Shown here piece after piece: positions 12,448 to 22,208 of a stretch of DNA of 64,000 bases. This stretch comes from Ignavibacteriales bacterium (GTDB lineage Bacteria > Bacteroidota > Ignavibacteria > Ignavibacteriales > Melioribacteraceae): positions 557,501 through 621,500 of the forward strand of contig JACKAB010000006.1 in assembly GCA_020635285.1 (NCBI GenBank), read 5' to 3'. The notes beneath the pieces are model-generated. The model was not told where the DNA came from. It made no database searches and saw only the letters and a program-made list of their open reading frames with translations. A program made the position numbers and the translations under genes. The number at the start of each line of letters is the position of its first letter. Within the stretch, counting starts at the first letter, position 1.

Positions 12448-15400
12448 ATGGTTAACAATGGAGGACAGTTGAAAATTCTAACAAAAATACTTGTTCTAAT
12501 TCTTTTTTCTTCACCCTTTTATTTTGCAGCTGGAATGGGAGGTAATTATACTATAAATAGTAATCTTGGAATTAGTGCAGATTATCACACAATTTCTGAT
12601 GCAATTGCCGATTTATATAATATAGGTTTAGGTGATAATGTAGTTTTCAATATTGAAGGTGAATTTGACGAACAACTAATTTTTAATGGAAATATTGCAA
12701 ACAGCAATATTTATGAAATAATTTTTACCTCTGTTAGATATCCAGATGATGCAATAATTTCTTATTTATCATCATCTTCATCTGATAATTTTATTGTAAA
12801 TATTAATGGAGCAGAGAATATTACATTCCAGAACTTAAAATTTGTTGCAAAAGGAACAAACTATTCAAGAATAATATATTCTGATAATCCTCAAGGTAAA
12901 TTAAACTTTGTCGGTAATATTTTTGAAGGTAAAGTTAATCCCTCAATTTCAGCACTATTCAATGTAGTACATATTATTGCAGACAATTCTTCAGAAGATA
13001 TTAACGATATTACATTTGAAAGCAATGAATTTAATGATGGTTATTTTGCAATATATTTAGATTCCTATACTTCTCCAAAATCTAATAATTTATCCATTTC
13101 AAATAATATTTTTAACTCAAATTATTTTGGAATATGGATAAAAGAATTTGATTCACCAAATATTCATAATAATTCATTTAATCTTATAACTAGTACTACT
13201 ATAAACATATCATATTGCGATAATTCATTTTTAGTAACAAATAATAAAATAAATACTAAGGATAACACAAACTCCCACGGAATTGCTATTAGTAATTCTT
13301 TTGGAACTTCCACAAATAAAGGATTGATTTCGAACAATTTTATCCAAGCCAATACTTACGGAATTCAAGTAAATAATTCTGACTATATAGATTTTTATTT
13401 TAATACTATAAACGTTGAAAATAATCCTCTATCAACAAATCCAACATTCTATGCATTTAGTCATGATGAAACAAGCGAAAACCTTAATGTTCTAAATAAC
13501 ATTTTTAATAATTATAGAGAAGGTTATGCTCTAGTTGGACATAAAGTTACAACCAACAATATTGATTATAATAACTATTATACACACGGAACATATCTTG
13601 TAAATTGGGATAATACAGATGTAAGTGATTTAAATTCGTTTATATCAGGCACTTCCACAAATACTAATTCGTATTCAGAACAAGTTTCATTTGTTTCAAG
13701 AACTGACTTACATATTCAAAGCTCTCCTGTATTATTACTTGGAATAAATATTCCTTCAATTAATGAAGATATTGATGGAGATACAAGATTTGATCCTCCA
13801 TTATTAGGTGCAGATGAGTACGCACGTCCTTTAGATGGAATTTATACTATTGGAAGTGGAGGTGATTTCGTTTCAATCACTAGCGCTGTTAATGCTTTAT
13901 ATAGTTTAGGATTGATGGAGCTGTAACATTTAAAATTTTAAATGGTACTTATAATGAACAAATTAATTTAGATGGATCAATTACGGGAAGCAGTTCAACA
14001 AATATTGTTACTTTTCAATCTAATTCCGGCAATCCAAATGATGTAGAAATTATTTCAAATCCATCTTTAGCAGCCGACAATTATGTCGTAAGGTTTAAAG
14101 ATGTTGAAAACATAAAAGTCAAAAATATAACACTAACTGCAAGTAATTCTGTTTATGCACGAGTAGTATATTTTGAAAATAATTCTGATAATGTAGAAAT
14201 TTCGGGTAATATACTTAACGGAATTGTGCTTAATTTAAATAGTACATTAAACTCTAATAGAGCAATTATTGGAGCAACAAATTCAAGTACCTTGCACTTA
14301 CATAATAATATTACAATTCAAAATAATGTTTTTAATAATGGAGCTTATGGAATTCTCTTTAATTTTACTTTTCCAAATAGTATAGAGAATTTAATAATTG
14401 ATGGAAACACAATGAATCCAATTTCCGCTTCTATTTCTGTAAGTAAATCAAATGGAGTACAAATTTCAAATAATATTCTATCCAACTATGAATTAGCGGG
14501 AATATATGGATGTGTAATTAAAGTAAATGATTCGAATGCTCTGAAATTATTAATAATGAAATTAATTATCTTGAGAATACCGGAGGAGAAATGCAGTAGT
14601 ATTAGAAAATATTGAAAGTGATCTAATTTTAAACCAAAACAAAATTAGATCAGTAGCTAGTGGCGTTAGAGTTTACTATTTAAATTCGTTTCAAAATTCT
14701 ACCAACTATAGCAACATATATAATAATTTTGTATCTGCAAATGGTTTCGGATTATATATTGAAAGTTCACACTATATAAATATATATCATAATTCTATTC
14801 TATCTTTAGGTTCGCCTTACGGTCCTATAAATTCAAGTGCTCTTATTATTTCGAGTTATGGTCAAACATCTCATTTAAATATTAAAAATAATTTATTGTA
14901 CAACTTAGGATATGGAAGCTCGGACGGTAATACAGCTATTTCAATAAGTGATGTTGCTACAAATATTGTTTCTGATTATAATAATTTGTTTAGTCTAAAT
15001 GGTGATGTAGGGAAAGCAAATGCTACTTATTGGCATACTTTAGCAGAATTTCAAAATGCAAGTGGAACTGATGCAAATTCATATAGCGCAGAAGTTACTT
15101 TTGAAAATGATACAACAGACCTGCATATAACAGGCTATTCAGAATTACTATTTGGAACTCCTTTAGCCTCTGTCCCAACAGATATTGATGGCGAAATACG
15201 CAGAAATCCACCATTCATTGGAGCGGATGAACCACCTCCACCACTAAGTGGAACTTATACAATTGGCATTGGAGGAGATTATCCAACAATTTCTGAGGCT
15301 GTAAATGATATTAAAAGACTTGGAATTGGTGGAGATATTACATTTAATATTTTAGATGGAAGTTATAATGCTCAAATTAATTTGGATAATGGTATTCCAG

Positions 15401-16866
15401 GTAGTAGCTCATCCTACATCATAACTTTTCAATCTAATTCAGGTGATCCAAACAATGTCTTAATTTCACATTCAGCTACATCAACTGATAATAATTTTGT
15501 TTTTCGAATTGATAATGTAAATAATGTTAAAATTAAAAATCTTTCTTTGGCTGCTACCGGCACAACCTATTCTAGGGTGATACAACTTATAAATAGAACC
15601 AACAACTTAGAATTGGCAGGCAATATTCTTAATGGGACAAATCCTGATAATGCATTCTATGACGGTGCAATTATACTTGCCAATGAGAATTCTAATCTTG
15701 ATAATTCTATAATAAGTAACAACGTCATTAATAATGGATTTTATGGAATTTGGGTTAGATCTTCAGAAGGTGACTCAACAATAAATTTAGAGCTAAGCAG
15801 TAATACAATAACCAATAGTAGAATTTCAATTTACTTACATTATTTAGATTCACCTGATATTATTGAAAATTCTGTAGTAGGTGGAAGAATAACTATTTCT
15901 AATATCTATAACTCTCTAAATTTTGAAAAAAATGAGATATACACTGATAATTCTACAACTGGTTCTGGTGTTTCATTTAGCGGAGTTTTATGTAATGCAA
16001 TCTCAAAAGGTAGAATTGTAAATAATTTCATTCAATCAAGTGGTTTAGGTTTAAGATTTACTGGCTCTGAAAATCTAGAAGTTTTCTTCAATACAGTACA
16101 AAATTATGCAGGTTCTGATACTGATGCCTCTTTTGAACTATCAGGTGTTGATAATGATGGGATTACAATCCAAAATAATATTTTACAAAACAAAGCTAGT
16201 GGATATGCTTTTGATTTTGGTGGCGGAAACAATATTATTTCTGATTATAATAATCTTTTTACAAACGGAGATTTTATTGGGAAATTTGGAACACAAGAAA
16301 TTGCTACTTTTGAAGATTATAAAACCCAAACTGGAACTGAAACAAATTCTTATAACGAAAATGTAACTTTTGCCTCTGCTACAGATCTTCACATTTCAGC
16401 AGTTGGGACTCCACTTTTAGGTACACAAATAGCCGGCATCACAACAGATTTTGATGGTGATTTAAGAAATAATCCGCCATTTATTGGTGCAGATGAACCT
16501 AGTTTCCAAACTTCAACATTAACATTAAATATTTTCTTAGAAGGACCTTATAACTCCGGAAGCAATAATATGAATTCAACGCTTTCAGTTCCTACTTCGT
16601 CACCATTTACCGGTTACACAAAAGTTGTAAATAGTGTTCCAACAAATGTTGTTGATTGGATACTTGTAAAATTAGTTGATGAAAATGATCAGACAAATGT
16701 TATTGCGGGACAATCAGCATTTTTATTGGAAGATGGTTCAATAGTTTCAGCAGATGATTTGACATCACTAAAATTTACAGTTACTCCAGCATCATATTAT
16801 ATAGTTGTAGAACATAGAAATCATTTATCTGTAATGAGTAATGGTGCAATAACTCTTACTAATTGA
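12448..16866 (+). CDS. Giant secreted right-handed beta-helix protein with three modules and C-terminal LEGPY/HRNHL module (frameshifted)
   Basis: About 1,470 residues once frames are rejoined. A signal segment (ILTKILVLILFSSPFYFAAG) precedes three tandem modules that open at about 12535, 13834 and 15247 with GxYTIgxggDYxTIxxAVxxLyxlGI...YNEQINLDGxIxGSS. Each continues in asparagine- and isoleucine-rich beta-helix coils and closes with DLHI...DIDGDxR..PPFIGADE. The end is the LEGPY (from about 16516), VDWILVKL, QSAFLLEDGSIV, VVEHRNHLSVMS module. One-base breaks lie near 13915 and 14595. No catalytic residues stand out; such proteins are usually adhesins, polysaccharide binders or lyases. No canonical T9SS tail is present, so export beyond the periplasm would have to rely on something else, perhaps the terminal module (inference). 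It is a paralogue of 4339-7460. Confidence 0.8.
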
Positions 16867-16969
16867 AAGGTTTTGCAAATGTGATTTGGTGCACATAGAT
16901 TTATCCGCACAAATAATATCTTGGGTCTTTATTCACCAGAGATCTATTTGTTCTAATTAATAAAAATAC

Positions 16970-16983
16970 TACCGATAATGGTA
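16970..16983. promoter_or_regulatory. Candidate operator, TACC-N6-GGTA inverted repeat
   Basis: TACCGATAATGGTA, extended by one more pair to ACTACC...GGTAGT (16968-16985), lies about 104 bp upstream of the start at 17086. It has the same half-sites and overall length as the site at 19027-19040. Confidence 0.45.
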
Positions 16984-17001
16984 GTTGAATTAACAAAAAA
17001 A

Positions 17002-17015
17002 CTAAACTAGTTTAG
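17002..17015. promoter_or_regulatory. 14-bp perfect palindrome
   Basis: CTAAACTAGTTTAG is a perfect palindrome 70 bp upstream of the S74-protein start and just downstream of the TACC-N6-GGTA element. It could be an operator or part of a hairpin; it has no T run. Confidence 0.3.
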
Positions 17016-17085
17016 AATCAGATTCGCCATCTTTTAACAAAAGCCAAGCATTCGTTCATTTTATAATTTAATTTAAGAGGTAACC

Positions 17086-18440
17086 ATGCATACTTTTAAA
17101 AATAGATCTCTATCATTATTGATCATATTATTTTTAGCTGTTCAAATAAATGCGCAAGAAGATAAAAGGAATCTACTTCACCCAACTCAATTAATTCAAT
17201 TCAAGCACCACTGCCTATAAATATTATTGGTCTAAATGGCTCTTCAGTACTAAACGTTATGAGTCCATTAGACCAAAATAATGAAGAATATGGAACAATT
17301 GATTTAAAAGCTGCTACAGATGATCCAGCTAACTCTGATGATGTAAAATTTAAATTATGGAAAAATCCAAACCAAGAATTAATGTTCGGGGGAAGCTTTG
17401 AAGCAACTGAGAATATAAAAGCTACTAGCATTACAGCAAGTAGTAAAATTACAAGCAGTACCTTTAGAATGACAAGTGGAGGGGGACTTAATAAAATACT
17501 TACCTCAGATGCTAATGGAAATGCAACTTGGCAGACTCCCTCAAGCGGTGGTAGTGGTTCTATTGATGGACTTTCAGATGGGAAAAGTTCGCCAGTTAAT
17601 GGGAATGTGTACTTAGGCCAATATGCTGGAGATACCGATAATAGCACATCTTTTAAAGGAAATACCGGCTTAGGCTACGGAGCTCTTGGTGATTTAGCCA
17701 CAGCAAATGATGGCGAAAATACAGCAATTGGATACGGTGCAATGGATAAATATACTGGTGGGCTTGGAAATACTGCTATAGGATTTAACTCATTGCACGG
17801 CTTCAATGGCCCTGCTGTTGGAGATCGTAATACTGCTTTAGGAAATGGGGCTTTATATAAAAATACAGCTGGTGATGGGAATGTGGCAATTGGTTTTGAA
17901 GCTGGATATGATGAAACAGGGAGTAATAAATTATATATTCATAATGCACGTTCAACATTTCCACTTATTTGGGGAGATTTTCAAGGTGCAGACGTAAAAA
18001 TTAATGGCAGTTTAGAAGTTACACAAGGAATTACTGGAACCATTTCTCCTCCATCTGATATTAGATATAAATCCAACATAAAATCCTTAACCAATTCTTT
18101 GGAAAAATTAATCAATATCCGCGGTGTAACTTACGATTGGAAAGTAGAGGAATTCCCGAAAAAGCAATTTAATAACAGAAAGCAAATTGGAGTTATTGCC
18201 CAAGAAGTTGAAGAAGTTTTTCCTGAATTGGTTCATACCGATGATGATGGTTATAAAAGTGTTGAGTATTCAAAATTTACTGTACTTTTGATTGAAGCAG
18301 TAAAAGAACAACAAAAAATGATTAATGAACTAAAAAAGCAGAACTCAGAAGTTAGCACACAGAATTCAGAATTAGAAAAAAGATTAAGCAATTTAGAAAG
18401 TCTTGTTAAAACTAATAGATTTACTAAAGCCAGTAATTAA
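17086..18440 (+). CDS. Secreted trimeric surface protein with YadA-head-like repeats and C-terminal S74 chaperone domain
   Basis: ATG at 17086 with GAGG upstream opens a signal peptide (SLSLLIILFLAVQINA before QED). A one-base deletion near 17170 breaks the frame, and the rest continues to 18440 (about 450 aa). Residues ~190-290 contain GNTAIGFNSL/NTALGNGALY/GNVAIGFEAG repeats typical of left-handed beta-roll heads of trimeric adhesins. The C terminus is a Peptidase_S74 intramolecular chaperone domain: SDIRYKSNI (the Ser codon at 18054 marks the usual self-cleavage site, with Lys four residues on), VTYDW, IGVIAQEVEEVFPELV, VEYSKFTVLLIEAVKEQQ, then a coiled coil. By family knowledge S74 drives trimerisation of phage fibres and bacterial surface proteins. 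It sits in the same gene run as the beta-helix protein. Confidence 0.85.
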
Positions 18441-19026
18441 ATTTTTGAATTGACGAATATTATTTAGGAAATTTCTATCTAGAATTATCAATAGTTTTCA
18501 GAGAGTAATTAAATACCAAGAAAAGTTTAAGTAAATACTAATTATTTTTATTCCATAATTGTGATTACTATGATAATTTTATTTTTTCATACATTCATTT
18601 AGGAATTTATTTCTCACTTTGAAATTTAATATTTTCATTTGGATGTTTCTTTGTTCAATATATCTAGAGTTTTTACTTTTATTTCAGTATCTATTCTCTG
18701 ACATCTTAATTAGACTTACACCTATTTACAAATTTGAGAGTTTACATTATTATGGTTTTATTAAAGAAAAATTATTTGTATGAGCCAATTTATCTTGCTT
18801 TTACGCATGTACTAGTATGAAAGTTTAGAATTGTTTTTCTTTTGAAAAGTGCTCCAAATCACAATTAGACTAATAACTTTGTAAAAAATGTTTTAATATT
18901 TGACAAACTATCTTTTTACTTTATTTTTCTTGCGGGGTTAATAAGTTGTAACATCGCATTTTGAAAATTACATTTCATAATTTTTATTTTACAAAGTGTT
19001 AAATGCTCTTGATGATACTGTAAAAC
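18441..19026. other. Non-coding stretch
   Basis: About 590 bases with no supported frame on either strand and no strong hairpin. AT-rich. Presumably 3' and 5' untranslated sequence. Confidence 0.4.
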
Positions 19027-19040
19027 TACCCATTTAGGTA
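19027..19040. promoter_or_regulatory. Candidate operator, TACC-N6-GGTA inverted repeat
   Basis: TACCCATTTAGGTA extends to a 7-bp-arm repeat AACTACC...GGTAGTT (19024-19043), about 98 bp upstream of the start at 19138. TACCCAT matches the TACYYMT half-site known for NarL-type regulators, although here the two halves abut (14 bp) instead of being 2 bp apart. NarL-type regulators are encoded at 3531 and 10963. Confidence 0.5.
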
Positions 19041-19137
19041 GTTGATTGATTAGATAGTTTACTTTATTTTGGTATATAATTCGATAATTTGACTGATTAA
19101 AATAAGCATTCCTAATTGCTTAAAAAGTGAGGAAAAA

Positions 19138-20024
19138 ATGAAAAAATAATAAATGTAATTACCCTTTTACTTACCTCTGCAACTTTAATGTTTGCACAGC
19201 TTACAATTGAAATTAGTGATAATATGCAAGTAGAAACAACCGGCGGTGTTTATATTTCCGGTGCAGCAGATGTTATTGAAAACGGCTCTGGCTACTTAAA
19301 GGGTGTTGTGGAATCTTCTTCCCTATCTGGTGCAAATCAATTTGCCGGATTAACATTTGGAAGTGGGTATTCAGGAACAATAACGAGAACGACTGGAACT
19401 GCTTTATCAGCAGCTACTCCTAAAACATTTTAAGAAGTTATAAACTTGTTTCAGGTTCAGTACTAAATACAAGCTTAAGCTCTAAATATATCTCAACGGG
19501 GGCTAACGATGAAGACAACAATATTGAACTCCATTTATATATAAAAAGGTTGGAGCAGCTTGGACAGGCTACTCAAATAATACAACCTCTCCAAATGTAG
19601 CAAGTGCTGCAAGCGTTAGTATTCCAAATGGAACTTCTGAGTTTACAATTTCTGAAGGTATTGAGTTGCAGCAAGAATATTTTTAGAAGGTCCTTACTCT
19701 ACTGGAACAATGTCTACTTCAATTCATGGTTTAATACCAGCAGCATCTCCATATACAGAAGCACCAAGAACAGCAAGTGCAATTCCGGCAAATGCTGTAG
19801 ATTGGGTTTTAGTTAGTTTAAGAAATACAACTTCTCCATTTGCAGTTGTTGCGTCTCACTCTGCATTTGTTAAGAATAATGGAATGATTATAGATGATAA
19901 TGGTAACGAGTTTACCGGAGTTCCGGCTTCTGCACCTGGAACTTATAAAATTTCTGTTAAACATAGAAATCATTTAGCAGTTATGACAAATACTAACCCA
20001 AGTTTAACTCGGGCAAGCAATTAG
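19138..20024 (+). CDS. Secreted protein ending in LEGPY/HRNHL module (frameshifted)
   Basis: The ATG at 19138 follows GTGAGGAAAAA. The A run after it has lost a base, giving MKK-stop; correcting it yields a signal peptide (MKKIINVITLLLTSATLMFA). The rest of the protein is about 290 aa. Residues ~20-105 (ISDNMQVETTGGVYISGAAD) look like a short beta-rich domain of the kind that follows signal peptides in T9SS-associated proteins. The end is the shared module: RIFLEGPYSTGTMSTSIHGL, VDWVLVSLRNTTSP, HSAFVKNNGMII, ISVKHRNHLAVMT. Further breaks lie near 19433, 19540 and 19672. No enzyme motif is visible. The start region is almost the same as at 20204, suggesting these neighbours share translation signals or ancestry. 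Confidence 0.7.
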
Positions 20025-20203
20025 AGAAATATTTAATAATTTTTAATACTGACTTAATTTTATTTTAATAAATTTTATTTAGTTTTCCAAAAAGTTTTGT
20101 TAACTATCTATTATTTAATTAACACTAAAAACTGAATAGTGATATAGAACACAAAAATGAAAATCAAATGTATTAATTTTGCAATCAAACAAGTGAGGGA
20201 AAA

Positions 20204-21724
20204 ATGAAGAAAACAGTTTTACTTTCGGTCTTTTTCTTTGTGGCAGTTAGTCTTGTAAATGCCCAAGTAAACAAAGAAACAAAAAAGATCTACCAATTAA
20301 AGAAGCTGCAAAGTGCAGTGCAAACAGTTGCTAAAACTGCAAACGGCAGCGGAACAAATTCTACACAAGCTGTTAATGTTGTAACTTATGATTTTACAAC
20401 TGGTTCAGGACAATATTACGGAGGGCTAATGGTGCTGTTGAATTAGAAACTGGTGTTTGGGCAATGATTGCTGGTGATGCTAATACAATCCTATTGATGC
20501 ATCTGATAAGGACTTGCAATAAAGAATTAAACTGGATATTTGAATAGTGATTTAAATGATGGATGTTACAGATCTGATAATATGACTTGATTAATAGGAA
20601 TAACAAATCTTCCAAGTGCCAAACTAAAATTTATTATTTAAATAATGGAAAATATAATGAAAAAAATATATTACTTTTCTTGCTTTATAATACTTCATTT
20701 ATTTCAAACAGGCTCAAACATATGTATCAATTATATGGAAATCAAGTGTTGTGAAAATTCTTTATCTAACTGCTACTATTGCAGCCGAGCCTATATTTGT
20801 GCTATACTTTGATTTACTTTTAATTCAGCACTTTTCTAATCCAGTATTGTGAAATCCTCTAATTGGGTTTGTTTCTCAAATGCAATCGTGGCAGTTTCAG
20901 ACTCAATCTACAGTGTTGCTGTGAAAAATGTACAAGTATCATTTATGATAATTTTGATGTGTGGCAATGACACCATCCAATACCATATTTAGTTACAAAT
21001 TGGATATCCGCTGCACAATGAACTTCTGGAAGTGATGTGTTTGATCAAATAATTACATTACACAGTAGATGCACTCAAATAAACGTTTTAAATCTGATAC
21101 GACCTTCCAGTAGAACTAAAATCATTCCAAGTTAACGCAGTAGAAGGAACAAAAGCTCAATTAAATTGGGAAACTGCAACAGAAGTTAACAACTATGGTT
21201 TTGAAGTAGAAAGAAGATTAGCAACTGTTGAATCAGCAACAAAAGCAGAAAATGCTGTTGCATCAGAAGTTGCAGAAGTTTGGGAAAAAGTTGCTTTTAT
21301 TGAAGGACACGGAAACAGCAACTCACCTAAGTTATATTCTTTTACAGATAAAAACTTAAATGGCGGAAGCAAATTTGTTTACCGCTTAAAACAAATAGAT
21401 ATAGATGGAACTTTTGAATACTCAGATGCAGTTGAAATAGAAGTATTGCCAACTAAATATGAGTTATTCCAAAATTATCCAAATCCGTTTAACCCAAGTA
21501 CAAAAATTAAATTCTCTATGCCGGAAGACGCAAAGATAAACATCAATATTTATAATGTTCTTGGAGAAAAGTTGCCTCAGTAATTAGTGAAGAATTAAAA
21601 GCCGGTTTCCACCAGGTTGATTTTAACTCAAACTCAACTGGTTATCAGTTAGCAAGCGGCGTTTACATTTACACAATTGAATCAAAGAATTTTTCCAAGT
21701 TAAAAAATGATTTTAATGAAATAA
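20204..21724 (+). pseudogene. Badly disrupted T9SS cargo gene (dockerin-like start, FnIII-like and sorting domain end)
   Basis: A signal peptide (MKKTVLLSVFFFVAVSLVNA) opens a frame that reads TYDFTTGSGQYYGG and, after a shift, NGAVELETGVWAMIAGDAN and IDASDKDL. This is the dockerin-like 'GDAN...DASDxN' segment that in many Bacteroidota proteins directly follows an HRNHL module. From about 20460 to 21100 stops and shifts occur every few codons, though pieces such as NSALFSNPVL are readable. From about 21105 the frame is clean: VELKSFQVNAVEGTKAQLNW, EVNNYGFEVERR, then NYPNPFNPSTKIKFSMPEDA and, after two shifts, a normal T9SS tail (LASGVYIYTIES, KKMILMK) stopping at 21724. It could be one gene or two fused remnants. 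Sequencing error alone would have to be unusually dense here. Confidence 0.65.
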
Positions 21725-21743
21725 TTATTGAGAGGGCAAAAGA

Positions 21744-21911
21744 ATGCAAACAAATGTATATCCAGAAGATTATTTAAAAGAAGATTATGTTAATGATTCT
21801 GACGATTATGTAAAAGATTTAGCAACAAACAGAAAAAGAGATTTATACTTAAAAATTGGCATGGGAACAGTTTACGTTCTGTTACTCGTAGTTTCCATTA
21901 TGGTTGTTTAA
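21744..21911 (+). CDS. Small C-tail-anchored membrane protein (55 aa)
   Basis: ATG at 21744 with AGAGGG seven bases upstream, starting 20 bases after the T9SS tail stop and followed by a clear terminator. The product has a charged, acidic N-terminal part (MQTNVYPEDYLKEDYVNDSD), a basic patch NRKRD, and a hydrophobic C-terminal segment YVLLLVVSIMVV that runs to the last residue. The layout suggests a single-pass protein with a cytoplasmic head. I do not recognise a family. Two other proteins of the same size and plan are at 25114 and 31069. Confidence 0.7.
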   Translation: MQTNVYPEDYLKEDYVNDSDDYVKDLATNRKRDLYLKIGMGTVYVLLLVVSIMVV

Positions 21912-21936
21912 GTAATTTGATAATCGATTAGTATTT

Positions 21937-21966
21937 AAAAGCCCTTAATTATTTAAGGGCTTTTTT
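21937..21966 (+). terminator. Rho-independent terminator
   Basis: AAAAGCCCTTAA (21937-21948) pairs perfectly with TTAAGGGCTTTT (21953-21964), loop of four, followed by T residues. It ends the transcript that includes the small protein at 21744. Confidence 0.9.
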
Positions 21967-22147
21967 AAATGCAAAAATGAGGGGTAAAAATAAATGGAGA
22001 AAATTTTACTATTTCAAATAGCCAACCAAAATATTTATAAATAGCTTCACAATAACAGAATTACCAACCTCTGTTAAAAATAATTTAAATATTTAATTTA
22101 TTAAACATACTTGTTAATTCTAATTTTATAGCTAAAAATAGGACAAT

Positions 22148-22162
22148 ATCTCTTTAAGAGAT
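22148..22162. promoter_or_regulatory. 15-bp palindrome upstream of BNR-propeller gene
   Basis: ATCTCTT-T-AAGAGAT is a perfect inverted repeat about 47 bp upstream of the start at 22209. It could be an operator. It differs from the TACC-N6-GGTA sites. Confidence 0.3.
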
Positions 22163-22208
22163 CAAAAATTATATTACTTTTTAATTAACCAAACAAAAAG
22201 GCGGGAAA

